Shown here: positions 1-8,290 of the stretch, one piece after another
Numbering within the stretch: position 1 is the first letter of the stretch
Layout: the number at the start of each line of letters is the position of its first letter
DNA from: CALVNN01 sp964393975
GTDB lineage: Bacteria > Bacillota > Clostridia > Christensenellales > UBA1242
Direction of reading: 5' to 3'
Assembly (NCBI GenBank): GCA_964393975.1
Contig: CAYMVO010000009.1
Location: 1-47,172, forward strand
Length of the DNA stretch: 47,172 nucleotides
The notes under the pieces: model-generated
Told to the model about the DNA's origin: nothing
The model's input: the letters and a program-made list of their open reading frames with translations, nothing else
Databases searched by the model: none
Translations under genes and position numbers: made by a program

Positions 1-531
1 CAAGTGTTTAATTCAAGTGAAAGCAAAGGCAACCAGTGGAGTACGAGTGAAATACGTACGTTTATGAATGGTACCCTAAAGAATGACTTGTTTACAACGG
101 ATGAGCAGGGCTACCTAACACCGCAAACCTTAAGGACGAGTTATTATAGTGGGGGAATGAAGACAGGTGATAATGCAGATACAAGTACCGGTGACAAACT
201 CTTCCTCTTGAGCTGTACAGACAGTAGTAGTAAGAGTTATGGTACGACAGATAGCTTTATCCTACAACAAACATTGAAGGTAGGAACCGCAACAAATAAT
301 ATGGACTGGGATACATCAGGTCAAAATATATTAAAGGCACAAGGTACAGGTCTAGCCATTGCTACAGGGTGTGATAACTCTTCTAACTACACCTATTGGT
401 GGCTTCGTGCGGGCTACTATGCTTATGATTACAAAGCGTTCTACGTCGGCCGTTCTGGCATTGTCGACAACCTCATTGTCCTCCTCACGGGCGTCGGCGT
501 CCGTCCTGCTTTCGTATTGAATATTGCGTGA
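1..531 (+). CDS. C-terminal part of a DUF6273-type surface protein (5' end outside window)
   Basis: The frame is open from the first base, so this is the last 176 codons of a longer gene. The C-terminal domain has the signature YWWLR, then a variable stretch, then GVRPAF before the stop. This is the pattern I associate with DUF6273 (C-type-lectin or formylglycine-enzyme-like folds of gut bacterial surface proteins). No anchor or signal is visible in this part. The final ~35 codons differ from the rest of the gene: they are rich in codons ending in C or T and in G+C. The gene ends in an intrinsic terminator. Family assignment is by motif memory; binding function is inferred. Confidence 0.6.
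   Translation, partial: QVFNSSESKGNQWSTSEIRTFMNGTLKNDLFTTDEQGYLTPQTLRTSYYSGGMKTGDNADTSTGDKLFLLSCTDSSSKSYGTTDSFILQQTLKVGTATNNMDWDTSGQNILKAQGTGLAIATGCDNSSNYTYWWLRAGYYAYDYKAFYVGRSGIVDNLIVLLTGVGVRPAFVLNIA
412..513 (+). other. Candidate diversity-generating-retroelement variable region
   Basis: Codons from 412 to 432 and from 460 to 486 almost all have the form NNC or NNT (for example GGC TAC TAT GCT TAT GAT TAC, and GTC GAC AAC CTC ATT GTC). This is what adenine-directed mutagenesis of AAC/AAT template codons produces, and it sits just before the conserved GVRPAF end of a lectin-like domain. No template repeat or reverse transcriptase is present in this window, so they would have to lie upstream or elsewhere. 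Confidence 0.45.
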
Positions 532-591
532 AGTGAAATGTAGGACTGCCTTATGGAAGGAGATTAGACGCTAGAGAGATAACCTTTTAGG

Positions 592-630
592 CAAATCGTT
601 ATACAATTATGTATAGCGGTTTGTTTTTTT
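592..630 (+). terminator. Intrinsic terminator of the surface-protein gene
   Basis: A 13-bp stem (592-604 with 611-623, two G-U pairs) has a 6-nt loop and is followed directly by a run of T. Confidence 0.85.
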
Positions 631-796
631 GTGCTCTTTATTAAAAGATTGATATATGGTGGGGACAAGCTAATGCTACTGCACCCTATCACAACTGCGC
701 CTTACCGCAAGCGGTCTTTGCGCTGGTGTCGACTATGCTCAACAAGACAAGGTGTGGTGTTTTTTATGGCTTTGTATTGTTTGTGTGCTTTAGCGG

Positions 797-825
797 TTGT
801 GTTTTTTGGTAAAATATGGTAATAT
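797..825 (+). promoter_or_regulatory. Possible promoter of comEC-holA operon
   Basis: TTGTGT (797-802) and TAATAT (820-825) are separated by 17 bp, about 35 bp ahead of the comEC-like start. The hexamers are imperfect. The preceding spacer (631-790) shows only a GC hairpin at 691-718 around ACCGCAAGCGGT. Confidence 0.4.
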
Positions 826-859
826 TTGTAAAATGGTGCGGGAAAAATGAGGAGGGGAT

Positions 860-2926
860 ATGCTAAAGAAAGATGTTCGGGTGCTAAGTAATAGACCATT
901 ATTATTTGCATTTATTGGTCTTATGTCGGGTATCTTGATAGGGTATTCCTTTTTGTTTGACTTGGTGATGATGACTGTATTAATTATTTTAGGTGCGATA
1001 CTGCTAATCTGTTTAGGAGTGTTCAAGAAATTTAGCGTATTTATTGCGGTGATATGTAGCGTGGTGATAGGTGTTGTTGGGTTTGTGATTTGTTATAAAC
1101 ATTATGAAAGTAACATTTTGCCTACGACCTCGTACAAGGTGGAGGGGAGAGTGACGGATACTTTTACCCGAGAGAGTGATTATAGTATTGTGACGCTAGA
1201 TGATTGTAAAATAATGCTAGAGGGCGTGGTGAAATCTACTGCTCGTGTGACCGTATTTGTGTCGGGCGAAAGTGAGTACACTTATGGTGATATATTGACT
1301 TTTTATGCCGATATTGAGACTGAAAAATTCTCTAGTTTTGGTACACCATCGTATAATGTGGTAAATGGCATTTATTACACTGCCGAAGTAGAAGCGGATG
1401 ATTTGAATATAGGCGACAACTATCTCAAACTAGACGAGAAGATTCGTATGTCGTTCAAAGAGAGTATATCGGGCTTTTTCAATCCGACAGAAGCGGGACT
1501 TGCGTACGCTATTATTTTTGGTGACAAACAATTATTAGAGGATGGTGTGACGCAGAGTTTTAAGTATTCAGGGATAGCGCATCTTTTGGCGGTGAGTGGT
1601 ACGCACTTCACTTTGCTATTTGGTGCGCTTGCGGGACTCTTGGCGAGACTCGGTGTTAGGCGGGATGTGAATTTTGTAGTGCTACTTGTTTTGGTGTTTG
1701 CGTTTATGTGGCTGTGCGGGTTTGCTCCGTGTGTGACGAGAGCGGGGTTTATGTTTATAGTGATGTATATAGCATATATGACGCATAGACTAGACGACGG
1801 GCTAAACTCCTTGTCCATAGCAGGCATACTTATACTACTACTAAATCCGTTAGATTTATTTGATGTGGGGTTTTTGTTGTCGGTGACGTGTATGCTAGGA
1901 ATGATGCTATTTAATAACTTTTTTATAGAAAAACTATCATTTTTGGAGAACGAGTTTTTGCAAGGTGCTATTGCTACTGCGGTGTCGACCACCATTACGA
2001 CATATCCTATAATGTGCTTATATTTTGATTACTTTAGCGTTTTAGGTGTGCTCACAAACATAATACTTTTACCTATTTTTGAGGTCGCTTTTGTGATGTT
2101 GGTCGTGATAGTCCTAATAGGGTTTGTGATACAATTAAAATTTTTATTTATGATAGTGGCTGAGATGTTAGGTGCTATTATTAGCGTGTCTAAAGGCATT
2201 GCAAATCTAGATTATTCTATAGTTTATGTATTCCCGTTTACGATGCTTATGGCGGTGATTGCTTGTATGATAATATTTATAATTAGTAGGCGGGTAATGC
2301 TAAGAAGCGGTACAAAATCTTTTATGATATTTGGTCTTTGTGCTATTGTGGCTATAGCAAGTGTAGCGTCGGTAAATAAGACTACCGGCACTATTAGTTT
2401 TGTAAATTCTACAAATTCAATAGTGATAAATTCTTCAGAAAAGACGCTTATCGGTTTTCCAAATCGTAATATAAATATACAAGCGGTGAATGATTTTTCT
2501 TCTAACGGGCTTATAACGTACTATGACAATATAGTGTTAGACAATACATCATTTTTAGCGACGGAAAAACTAGTAGATTTTGTAGTAAAATTTAAGGTCA
2601 AAAACATTTACATTTTAGAAAGTGAGTACGACCATTTGAAATATTTGACCTATAATGAAGAAATTGGCAATAAAATATTGAAATTCTCATTTGACTTGAA
2701 CTATGATTTGGGTTATAATGTAGTAGCAAAAAGTTATAACGTAGATAGTCACTATTACGAGATTACTATGAATGGTGTAAAATATAATTTTGTCAATTCT
2801 GAAGAGTTTAAAGCGGATGATTTGGCATTGATTAAGGATATGCTAGGAGATAGTTGCGTGTTAGATGGCGAGGGTGGATATACTAGGTTTAGCAAGGACA
2901 AAGAGTTTAGTAGTATAAGGGTGTAG
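860..2926 (+). CDS. comEC: ComEC/Rec2-family DNA-uptake channel protein, without a catalytic MBL domain
   Basis: This 688-residue membrane protein has N-terminal hydrophobic helices (DUF4131-like), then the competence core. The core shows the GIAHLLAVSGTHF motif (around residues 237-249) and many transmembrane segments to about residue 500. ComEC forms the channel that imports single-stranded DNA. The C-terminal ~190 residues sit where ComEC normally has a metallo-beta-lactamase domain and begin like one (TISFVNSTNSIVI), but there is no HxHxDH motif, so the nuclease-like site is missing. A separate intact MBL protein is encoded at 20708-21745. AGGAGGGG precedes the ATG. holA follows after 2 nt, a conserved Firmicutes pairing. 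Confidence 0.85.
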   Translation: MLKKDVRVLSNRPLLFAFIGLMSGILIGYSFLFDLVMMTVLIILGAILLICLGVFKKFSVFIAVICSVVIGVVGFVICYKHYESNILPTTSYKVEGRVTDTFTRESDYSIVTLDDCKIMLEGVVKSTARVTVFVSGESEYTYGDILTFYADIETEKFSSFGTPSYNVVNGIYYTAEVEADDLNIGDNYLKLDEKIRMSFKESISGFFNPTEAGLAYAIIFGDKQLLEDGVTQSFKYSGIAHLLAVSGTHFTLLFGALAGLLARLGVRRDVNFVVLLVLVFAFMWLCGFAPCVTRAGFMFIVMYIAYMTHRLDDGLNSLSIAGILILLLNPLDLFDVGFLLSVTCMLGMMLFNNFFIEKLSFLENEFLQGAIATAVSTTITTYPIMCLYFDYFSVLGVLTNIILLPIFEVAFVMLVVIVLIGFVIQLKFLFMIVAEMLGAIISVSKGIANLDYSIVYVFPFTMLMAVIACMIIFIISRRVMLRSGTKSFMIFGLCAIVAIASVASVNKTTGTISFVNSTNSIVINSSEKTLIGFPNRNINIQAVNDFSSNGLITYYDNIVLDNTSFLATEKLVDFVVKFKVKNIYILESEYDHLKYLTYNEEIGNKILKFSFDLNYDLGYNVVAKSYNVDSHYYEITMNGVKYNFVNSEEFKADDLALIKDMLGDSCVLDGEGGYTRFSKDKEFSSIRV

Positions 2927-2928
2927 AA

Positions 2929-3861
2929 ATGAAGTTTGTAGAATTGAAAAAATCTTTAAAAGTAAGAGTTGAGCCCGTTTACCTATTGTTTGGTGATGAT
3001 AGAATGGTGATTGATACCGCTATCTCACACATAAAAGAGGCGGTTAGTGATGCGCAAGATTTTGACACGCAAGAGTTTAGTGGTAAAGTAACAGCGGAAG
3101 ATATAAAAGAAAGTGTAAATACTTTGCCTATTTTCTCATCAAAAAGACTCACTATTTTGAAAGATTGTGATGCGAAATTTGTCAAAGGAGAATTGGGCGA
3201 GTATGTGAAAACGCCTAACGACTCGTCTGTTTTTGTGATGACGAGTGCGGAAGATTTTGCGCTAGAAGGTGCGGTAAAAGTTGATTGTAATAGACTAGAG
3301 AAACCGCTCCTCATGGCAAAAGTAAAAAAAGACTTAAAGGCAAAAAATGTAGAAATTACTGATGATGCGTTGTCTACATTGATTGATTACTGCGATAATG
3401 ATTTGGGGAGGATAACGCTAGAAAGTTTCAAACTATCTTCTTGTAAAAATGTCACATTAAAGGATGTGGAGGACGGTACTAGTAAATCGCAAAACTACAA
3501 CGTCTTTGCTCTGACCGAAGCACTAGGGAAAAAAGATGCTGTATCAGCTATTCGAGTGTTAGATTTTTTATTGACAGGTGATAATGGCAAGGGAGTGATT
3601 AGCTCTATTTACAATCATTTTCATAGACTTTTTTACATAGCACTCAATCCCGCGCTAAGCGATGAGGAGGTCGCTTTGCAACTCGGCATAAAAAGTTATG
3701 CGGTAAAAGTGAGTCGTATGCAAGTTAGATATTTTGGAGTGAAAAGATTAAAGCAGATTTTAGATTTGGTGCGTGAAGCTGATTATAAGACTAAGACGAC
3801 ATTTGCTAGTGTTGAAAGCTTTTCATATTATCTTGTGTTAGATATATTAAACGCTAAATAA
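2929..3861 (+). CDS. holA: DNA polymerase III delta subunit
   Basis: The 310-residue protein has the delta-subunit layout: an N-terminal region beginning YLLFGDDRMVIDTAI, the usual start of HolA, and an all-helical C-terminal collar domain. Delta opens the beta sliding clamp within the clamp loader. The length matches the family (about 330). The start codon lies 2 nt after the comEC stop, so translation is likely coupled. The order comEC-holA is typical of Firmicutes and supports the call. Confidence 0.88.
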   Translation: MKFVELKKSLKVRVEPVYLLFGDDRMVIDTAISHIKEAVSDAQDFDTQEFSGKVTAEDIKESVNTLPIFSSKRLTILKDCDAKFVKGELGEYVKTPNDSSVFVMTSAEDFALEGAVKVDCNRLEKPLLMAKVKKDLKAKNVEITDDALSTLIDYCDNDLGRITLESFKLSSCKNVTLKDVEDGTSKSQNYNVFALTEALGKKDAVSAIRVLDFLLTGDNGKGVISSIYNHFHRLFYIALNPALSDEEVALQLGIKSYAVKVSRMQVRYFGVKRLKQILDLVREADYKTKTTFASVESFSYYLVLDILNAK

Positions 3862-3872
3862 GGAGAATACAA

Positions 3873-4373
3873 ATGAATTTTTTACATTTACAAATTAAAA
3901 ATAAACAATTAGCAACGCTTGTGCCTATTAGCGTGTTGTTCTTTGGTTCGTTAATGGTGGTGTTGCCATTTGCACATACGCTAAATGTTGCGTCTTTTTG
4001 GAGTGCGTTTGGTATTGTGATAGGATTTTCAGTGTTTGTAATGCTGGTAGCTCTTAGTTTGATTGCTATTAGTTTTATGTATATAAATACAGTCACACCG
4101 CTAGAAGTGCGAGAGTATTTTTTGGGTTCGTTTGAGCTGGTGGGGTTACTCAGTGCCGTTTGGGGTGGCATCGTGTGTGCTATGGGGTGCGTGCCTACAT
4201 TAGCAATGTTTGTTGGGGTGGTCGTGCTATTAGTCAATTGTCTTTTGTTGCTTTGGTATCACTATATTGCTTTTTTGCGAGGTAGGGTAAATGAAAAAGC
4301 AGGGTTTAAGAGACATAGATTTATTGTTTTTATGAGTGTTGCGATATGTTTAGTCCTATGGCTAATTGCGTAG
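3873..4373 (+). CDS. Small integral membrane protein, unknown
   Basis: This 166-residue protein has four hydrophobic segments (around residues 15-35, 45-70, 85-115 and 145-166). The start is set by AAGGAGAA 8 nt upstream of the ATG. It follows holA by 11 nt and nearly abuts the peptidase gene, so it is probably in the same transcript. I do not recognise a family. Confidence 0.6.
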   Translation: MNFLHLQIKNKQLATLVPISVLFFGSLMVVLPFAHTLNVASFWSAFGIVIGFSVFVMLVALSLIAISFMYINTVTPLEVREYFLGSFELVGLLSAVWGGIVCAMGCVPTLAMFVGVVVLLVNCLLLLWYHYIAFLRGRVNEKAGFKRHRFIVFMSVAICLVLWLIA

Positions 4374-4389
4374 AGCAAGAGAGGTGCGT

Positions 4390-5478
4390 ATGAAAAAGTT
4401 GATTATAATATGTTTTTGTTTGTGTATATGTTTTATGATGGGAATACCTTTTTTAAATAAATCTGCGTACGCTTTTGATGTTACAGAGATAGAGGTAGCG
4501 AGAGCGGATATTGATACTTTTTTGTCTAGCGGTGGCGTCAAAAGAGTAGCTTACACAGTAGGCGAAAAGCGAGCTAGTACTTATCTAGTTGAAAAAATGG
4601 GCGAAGCGGGACTGTCATATTATAGCGGTGATAGTTATTTACAAGCGTTTGGCTCAGGACACGAGGTCAGTCAAAATGTGGTCGGTGTAAAACGTAGTAG
4701 TGTGAGTGATAAAATGATCATCATTGGTGCACATTATGACAGTCAAGAAAACTCTAAAAGTGGTGTGTATGACAATGCTAGCGGGGTGGTGATAGTGCTA
4801 AAGCTTATGGAGGCGCTTAAAAGTGTGGACTTGCCGTACAATATTGTATATGTTTTTTATGGAGCGGAAGAGGTCGGGTTAGTCGGTTCTAAACATTTTG
4901 TACAAAATATAGGTGTGCTAAATTCTAAAAAAATATTGCTCGCTATGAATTTTGATTCGGTCGGCGTGGGCGAGCATAATTATTTTTATGCTGGTGATAC
5001 GCTAAATGCTCACAAAAAACTCTTTGACGATAACGCTTTTGGTGTGGAGTCCTATCCTGCTTATAAGCGAGCAAATTATTTTGCGGGTTCGTTTGATTTG
5101 GGATATAGTCACATTGGTATGCAATCAGACAATCTTACATATATCAAAAATTCCATTAGGTCAGTGACTTTTTTTAGTGGAAATGCGGATGAAGTCGCTT
5201 TAGGATTTAAAGAAAGTGTGTCCAATGAAGATTTGCATCACACTGCGAATGATGATATGAATTACATAATGAGTCAATATCCAAATTTTTTAGTCAATAT
5301 AAAGTCGGTGGCAAACTTGGCGCTTGCTACGATTACAAGTGATGATTTTTATAGTACTCTTTATGATATGAAGGAGATTGATTTAAACTTTTTTAGTGAT
5401 AAAGTCGTCATTATTTGCGTGGGGTTAGTGGGACTTTTATTTGTGAATAGATTTTTGAGTAAGCGTATATTAGTATAA
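4390..5478 (+). CDS. M28-family zinc aminopeptidase, secreted and membrane-tethered
   Basis: I chose the start at 4390 because GAGAGGTG precedes it and it opens with a signal sequence (MKKLIIICFCLCICFMMG). The 362-residue protein carries the M28 metal and catalytic residues: GAHYDS (H116), D128 in YDNASG, the EE pair near 160-161, a D near 189, and a late H near 284 in LHHTAND. A hydrophobic helix with a basic end closes the protein (VVIICVGLVGLLF...KR), suggesting a C-terminal anchor facing outward. The family removes N-terminal amino acids from peptides; substrate unknown. It is the last gene of the comEC-holA group. Confidence 0.82.
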   Translation: MKKLIIICFCLCICFMMGIPFLNKSAYAFDVTEIEVARADIDTFLSSGGVKRVAYTVGEKRASTYLVEKMGEAGLSYYSGDSYLQAFGSGHEVSQNVVGVKRSSVSDKMIIIGAHYDSQENSKSGVYDNASGVVIVLKLMEALKSVDLPYNIVYVFYGAEEVGLVGSKHFVQNIGVLNSKKILLAMNFDSVGVGEHNYFYAGDTLNAHKKLFDDNAFGVESYPAYKRANYFAGSFDLGYSHIGMQSDNLTYIKNSIRSVTFFSGNADEVALGFKESVSNEDLHHTANDDMNYIMSQYPNFLVNIKSVANLALATITSDDFYSTLYDMKEIDLNFFSDKVVIICVGLVGLLFVNRFLSKRILV

Positions 5479-5483
5479 TCTAT

Positions 5484-5610
5484 GTGACGTAAAATTTTAA
5501 GCAAGTTAAAATTTTTATTGCTATCGCAATTACACAATAAATTGTGTGCGTCACTGATTGAATAAACATCAGTCATTTGAAAATAACGCGTTGCGTTGCT
5601 TTCATCTGAC
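5484..5610. other. Chain of nested hairpins in the intergenic spacer
   Basis: A closing stem GTGACG (5484-5489) / CGTCAC (5549-5554) encloses three perfect hairpins: AAAATTTTAA (5491-5500) with 5506-5515, ATTGC with GCAAT (5517-5530), and ACACAAT with ATTGTGT (5532-5547). This gives a cloverleaf-like four-way junction. It is followed by ACTGAT/ATCAGT (5553-5573) and a longer imperfect stem 5572-5582/5600-5610 around AACGC/GCGTT. Possibly a structured RNA or a MITE-like DNA element. Confidence 0.5.
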
Positions 5611-5628
5611 TTTCTATAATGTAAATTA

Positions 5629-5662
5629 AAGGGTTTTGTTTTGCTAGCAAAATCCTTTTTTC
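5629..5662 (+). terminator. Intrinsic terminator
   Basis: The stem AAGGGTTTTG (5629-5638) pairs with CAAAATCCTT (5648-5657) and is followed by a T run. Confidence 0.85.
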
Positions 5663-5728
5663 TTGGTTATCTTATAGTCTTCGGTCGCATATTTTAGAGT
5701 GAAAATAAAACATTAAAGGAGACCTATT

Positions 5729-6043
5729 ATGCAAAGAATTGAAGAGGTAAAAGAAAGAGAGACTGATATAATTTATTTTGTAAAAGCAGGCGAAAATATG
5801 TCTAGTATTGCTGATAAATTTAAGACCACTATTGAGACTATTGCTCAGGACAACCAGTTGAAAGAAGTCTCGGAGGGTGATATACTTTGGATAAGAAAAA
5901 AGAACACTTGTATTTATGTGGTGAAGCCCTTGGACACACTGTCTAAAGTGGCAAAAAATTATAATGTTTCTAAAGAGCATATAAGAGAATTGAATGATTT
6001 AAAAAATGATAAACTTTTTGTTGGACAAAAATTAATTATTTAG
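5729..6043 (+). CDS. Small protein of two LysM domains, no signal peptide
   Basis: The 104-residue protein is essentially two LysM motifs: residues ~12-53 (IIYFVKAGENMSSIADKF ... GDILWI) and ~58-104 (IYVVKPLDTLSKVAKNY ... VGQKLII). LysM domains bind N-acetylglucosamine polymers such as peptidoglycan. There is no N-terminal hydrophobic segment, so export by the Sec route is not evident. Such proteins in spore formers may act on the mother-cell side of the coat, but that is inference. AAAGGAGA precedes the ATG. It stands alone between the terminator at 5662 and the next promoter. Confidence 0.75.
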   Translation: MQRIEEVKERETDIIYFVKAGENMSSIADKFKTTIETIAQDNQLKEVSEGDILWIRKKNTCIYVVKPLDTLSKVAKNYNVSKEHIRELNDLKNDKLFVGQKLII

Positions 6044-6068
6044 TAGTTTGTAAAATTGATTAAAAGAC

Positions 6069-6096
6069 TTGATTTTTTTGTCAAATTTGCTACAAT
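6069..6096 (+). promoter_or_regulatory. Probable promoter of the GNAT-sepF-lspA-rluD operon
   Basis: TTGATT (6069-6074) and TACAAT (6091-6096) are separated by 16 bp, 74 bp before the first start codon. Confidence 0.5.
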
Positions 6097-6170
6097 ATAA
6101 ACTAAATAGCAACGCTTTTTTTGTGTTGTCATTAGAAAAATGATTTAATAAATGATAAAAGAGGAATAGT

Positions 6171-7298
6171 ATGATAGAAGTTAAAGAGGTCACCACAAAG
6201 AAAATGCAAAAAGATTTTTTAAATCTTCCGCTCAAAATGTATAAGGGAAATCCTTACTTTGTGCCTACTTTATACTCTGATGAAAAAAATATTTTTTCAC
6301 CGAAGAAAAATGTGTATTTTGATGATTGCGATATTGTGTTTTTCAATGCGTATAAAGACGGGGATATTGTCGGTCGTATAGGTGGTATTATACATAGAGC
6401 GTATAATGAAAAAGTGTCACAAAAAAGGGTTCGTTTTACTAGGTTTGATTGTATAGATGATGTGGAGGTGGCGAGAGCGCTTTTTACAGCGGTTGAGTCT
6501 TGGGCGATAGAGAAAGGTATGGAAATCGCGCATGGTCCGCTTGGGTTTAGCGATTTGGAGCGCGAGGGACTACTCATTGAAGGGTTTGATGAGCTTAGCA
6601 CTTTTGAAGAGCAGTACAATTATGATTATTACGCAAAATTGATTGAGGCGTGTGGTTATGCAAAAGAGGTGGATTGGGTGGAGTATCAAATAGAAATACC
6701 TGATAAACCTCTTACGAGAATTGCAAATATTAGTGATAAAGTTTTAAATAGATACAATCTAAAGGTCGCTGATATTAAGAGCAAAAAGCAGGTCATCGAG
6801 ACTTATGCGGATAAGATACTCGACCTTATTGATGAGGCGTATGGTGATTTGTACGGCACCGTACCTTTTACTCCTAAAATGAGGGCGCAGTTGATCAGTC
6901 AGTTTAAGTTGCTTTTAAATAAGGAACTCATTGTGGTGGTTTTGGATGAAGAGGAGGAGGTAGTCGCGTTTGGCTTGTGCTTGCCGTCGCTTTCTAAAGC
7001 AGTGCAAAAGTCTAATGGACATTTGTCGCCAGCGTGTCTATTAAAACTATTAAAGGCTGTGAAAAATCCTAAGATGATAGACCTTGCACTAATTGGTGTA
7101 AAGAAAGACCATCAAAATCGTGGTATTAATGGTGTTGTGCTAAATATGATGATTAATAATGCGGTAAAACTTGGCGCGACTATCGCTGAGACAAACTTAA
7201 ATCTTGAGGAAAATGAAAAAGTACAATCTCAATGGGAGTTTTTCAAACATAGAATGCACAAAAGACGCAGAGCGTATGTTAAAGATTTGACTAAATAA
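6171..7298 (+). CDS. GNAT-like N-acetyltransferase (YghO-like)
   Basis: The 375-residue protein opens with MIEVKEVTTKKMQKDFLNLP and carries NPYFVPTL and a GPLGFSDLEREGLL stretch. These features are shared with the large YghO-type GNAT proteins found in many bacteria. The acetyl-CoA-binding turn is probably near the C-terminus (GVKKDHQNRGINGVVL, residues ~306-321), the place of the GNAT R/QxxG motif. Substrate unknown. It is the first gene of a tight operon with sepF 11 nt downstream. Confidence 0.65.
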   Translation: MIEVKEVTTKKMQKDFLNLPLKMYKGNPYFVPTLYSDEKNIFSPKKNVYFDDCDIVFFNAYKDGDIVGRIGGIIHRAYNEKVSQKRVRFTRFDCIDDVEVARALFTAVESWAIEKGMEIAHGPLGFSDLEREGLLIEGFDELSTFEEQYNYDYYAKLIEACGYAKEVDWVEYQIEIPDKPLTRIANISDKVLNRYNLKVADIKSKKQVIETYADKILDLIDEAYGDLYGTVPFTPKMRAQLISQFKLLLNKELIVVVLDEEEEVVAFGLCLPSLSKAVQKSNGHLSPACLLKLLKAVKNPKMIDLALIGVKKDHQNRGINGVVLNMMINNAVKLGATIAETNLNLEENEKVQSQWEFFKHRMHKRRRAYVKDLTK

Positions 7299-7309
7299 AA
7301 GGAGGAGAT

Positions 7310-7831
7310 ATGGGGTTTTTGAATTGGTTGATGAAAGGCGTTGATGTGGAAGAAAAAGAGCAAACCATAGATGTCGCTTTTGAAGACGAGGGTGTTCAAA
7401 TGGGGATAGAGCCAACTCAATCTACAAACCGTGTAGGTATGAGTAGTATGGGAAATAGTTTGGACAATCTAAGAAATTTATCTAAAATGGAAAAAAGTAG
7501 TAGTATCAATGTCAGTCTACCTGTAAATAATGGTGCTACTGACTACATCAATGCGACTCCACCTATTCAAAAATCTCAAATCGTTGTCTTTAAGATATCG
7601 GGTATAAGAGATTTGCAAAACGCTATCAAACATTTAGCGAGCAAACAGCCAGCAGTGCTCAATATGGAGTCATTAAAAAAGAAAGAATTTGCAAAGATTA
7701 TGGATTATTTTAATGGTGCCGTTTTTGGTCTCAATGCGACCGTTCATAAGATGCAGGGCAAGTGGTATCTAGTCAGCCCTGAGGGCGTGGAGATTGCGCT
7801 TCAAGAAAAGAAAAAAGACAAGAGGAGATAG
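7310..7831 (+). CDS. sepF: Cell division protein SepF
   Basis: The protein is 173 residues. The start region (MGFLNWLMKG) is an amphipathic membrane-targeting helix as in SepF, followed by a disordered linker. The conserved C-terminal domain begins at about residue 88 (QIVVFKISGIRDLQNAIKHL) and contains the DYFNGAVFGLNATVHKM stretch typical of SepF (DUF552). SepF bundles FtsZ filaments and tethers the Z ring to the membrane. AGGAGG lies 7 nt before the ATG. lspA begins immediately after the stop, matching the sepF-lspA-rluD order common in Firmicutes. Confidence 0.9.
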   Translation: MGFLNWLMKGVDVEEKEQTIDVAFEDEGVQMGIEPTQSTNRVGMSSMGNSLDNLRNLSKMEKSSSINVSLPVNNGATDYINATPPIQKSQIVVFKISGIRDLQNAIKHLASKQPAVLNMESLKKKEFAKIMDYFNGAVFGLNATVHKMQGKWYLVSPEGVEIALQEKKKDKRR

Positions 7832-8290
7832 GTGCAAGTGATATTGAAAATTGTTTTACTGGCATCTATACTTGTACTTGATTTGGTGTCAAAGCATTTA
7901 TTAGACTATCAAGATACACCTCTGATTGACGGGGTGATTTCTTTTAGATACGAACACAATACAGGCGGTGCGTGGGGTGTGTTTGGTGACTATACATGGG
8001 TGCTGGCGCTATTTAGTTTTGTGTTTGTAGTCGCGTTTGTGGTGTTTGATAAAAGAGCGAAGATTGGTAGCACGCTTTATAATATTGCTTTTGCTATGGT
8101 GATAGCGGGTACTGTCGGTAATATGATAGATAGAGTGGTGCTAGGGTATGTGAGAGATTTTATTTATTTAGATTTTTTAAAGACTTATCCTATATTTAAT
8201 GTGGCAGATATGAGTCTCGTGGTGGGGATGATATTACTAGCTATATATATTTTATTTGTCCATAATGAAAAGGAGAAAAATGGAAAGTAG
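7832..8290 (+). CDS. lspA: Lipoprotein signal peptidase (signal peptidase II)
   Basis: The protein is about 152 residues with four transmembrane helices. Both catalytic aspartates are visible: GNMIDRVVLGYVRDFI and FNVADMSL. The enzyme cleaves signal peptides of diacylglyceryl-modified prolipoproteins in the membrane. The start is a GTG. The first (7832) touches the sepF stop; a second in-frame GTG (7838) is better spaced from the AGGAG at 7823, so the protein may be two residues shorter. The 3' end overlaps the next gene by 11 nt. Confidence 0.92.
   Translation: MQVILKIVLLASILVLDLVSKHLLDYQDTPLIDGVISFRYEHNTGGAWGVFGDYTWVLALFSFVFVVAFVVFDKRAKIGSTLYNIAFAMVIAGTVGNMIDRVVLGYVRDFIYLDFLKTYPIFNVADMSLVVGMILLAIYILFVHNEKEKNGK

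Noticed and set aside
631..822. 63-codon ORF before comEC
   Set aside because: No ribosome binding site, low-complexity hydrophobic end, and it overlaps the probable comEC promoter.
532..860. DGR template repeat next to the variable region
   Set aside because: The spacer shows no near-copy of the variable region; a template, if any, must lie outside the window.
1420..1995. 191-codon minus-strand ORF inside comEC
   Set aside because: Shadow of a clear ComEC coding frame; no ribosome binding site or family match.
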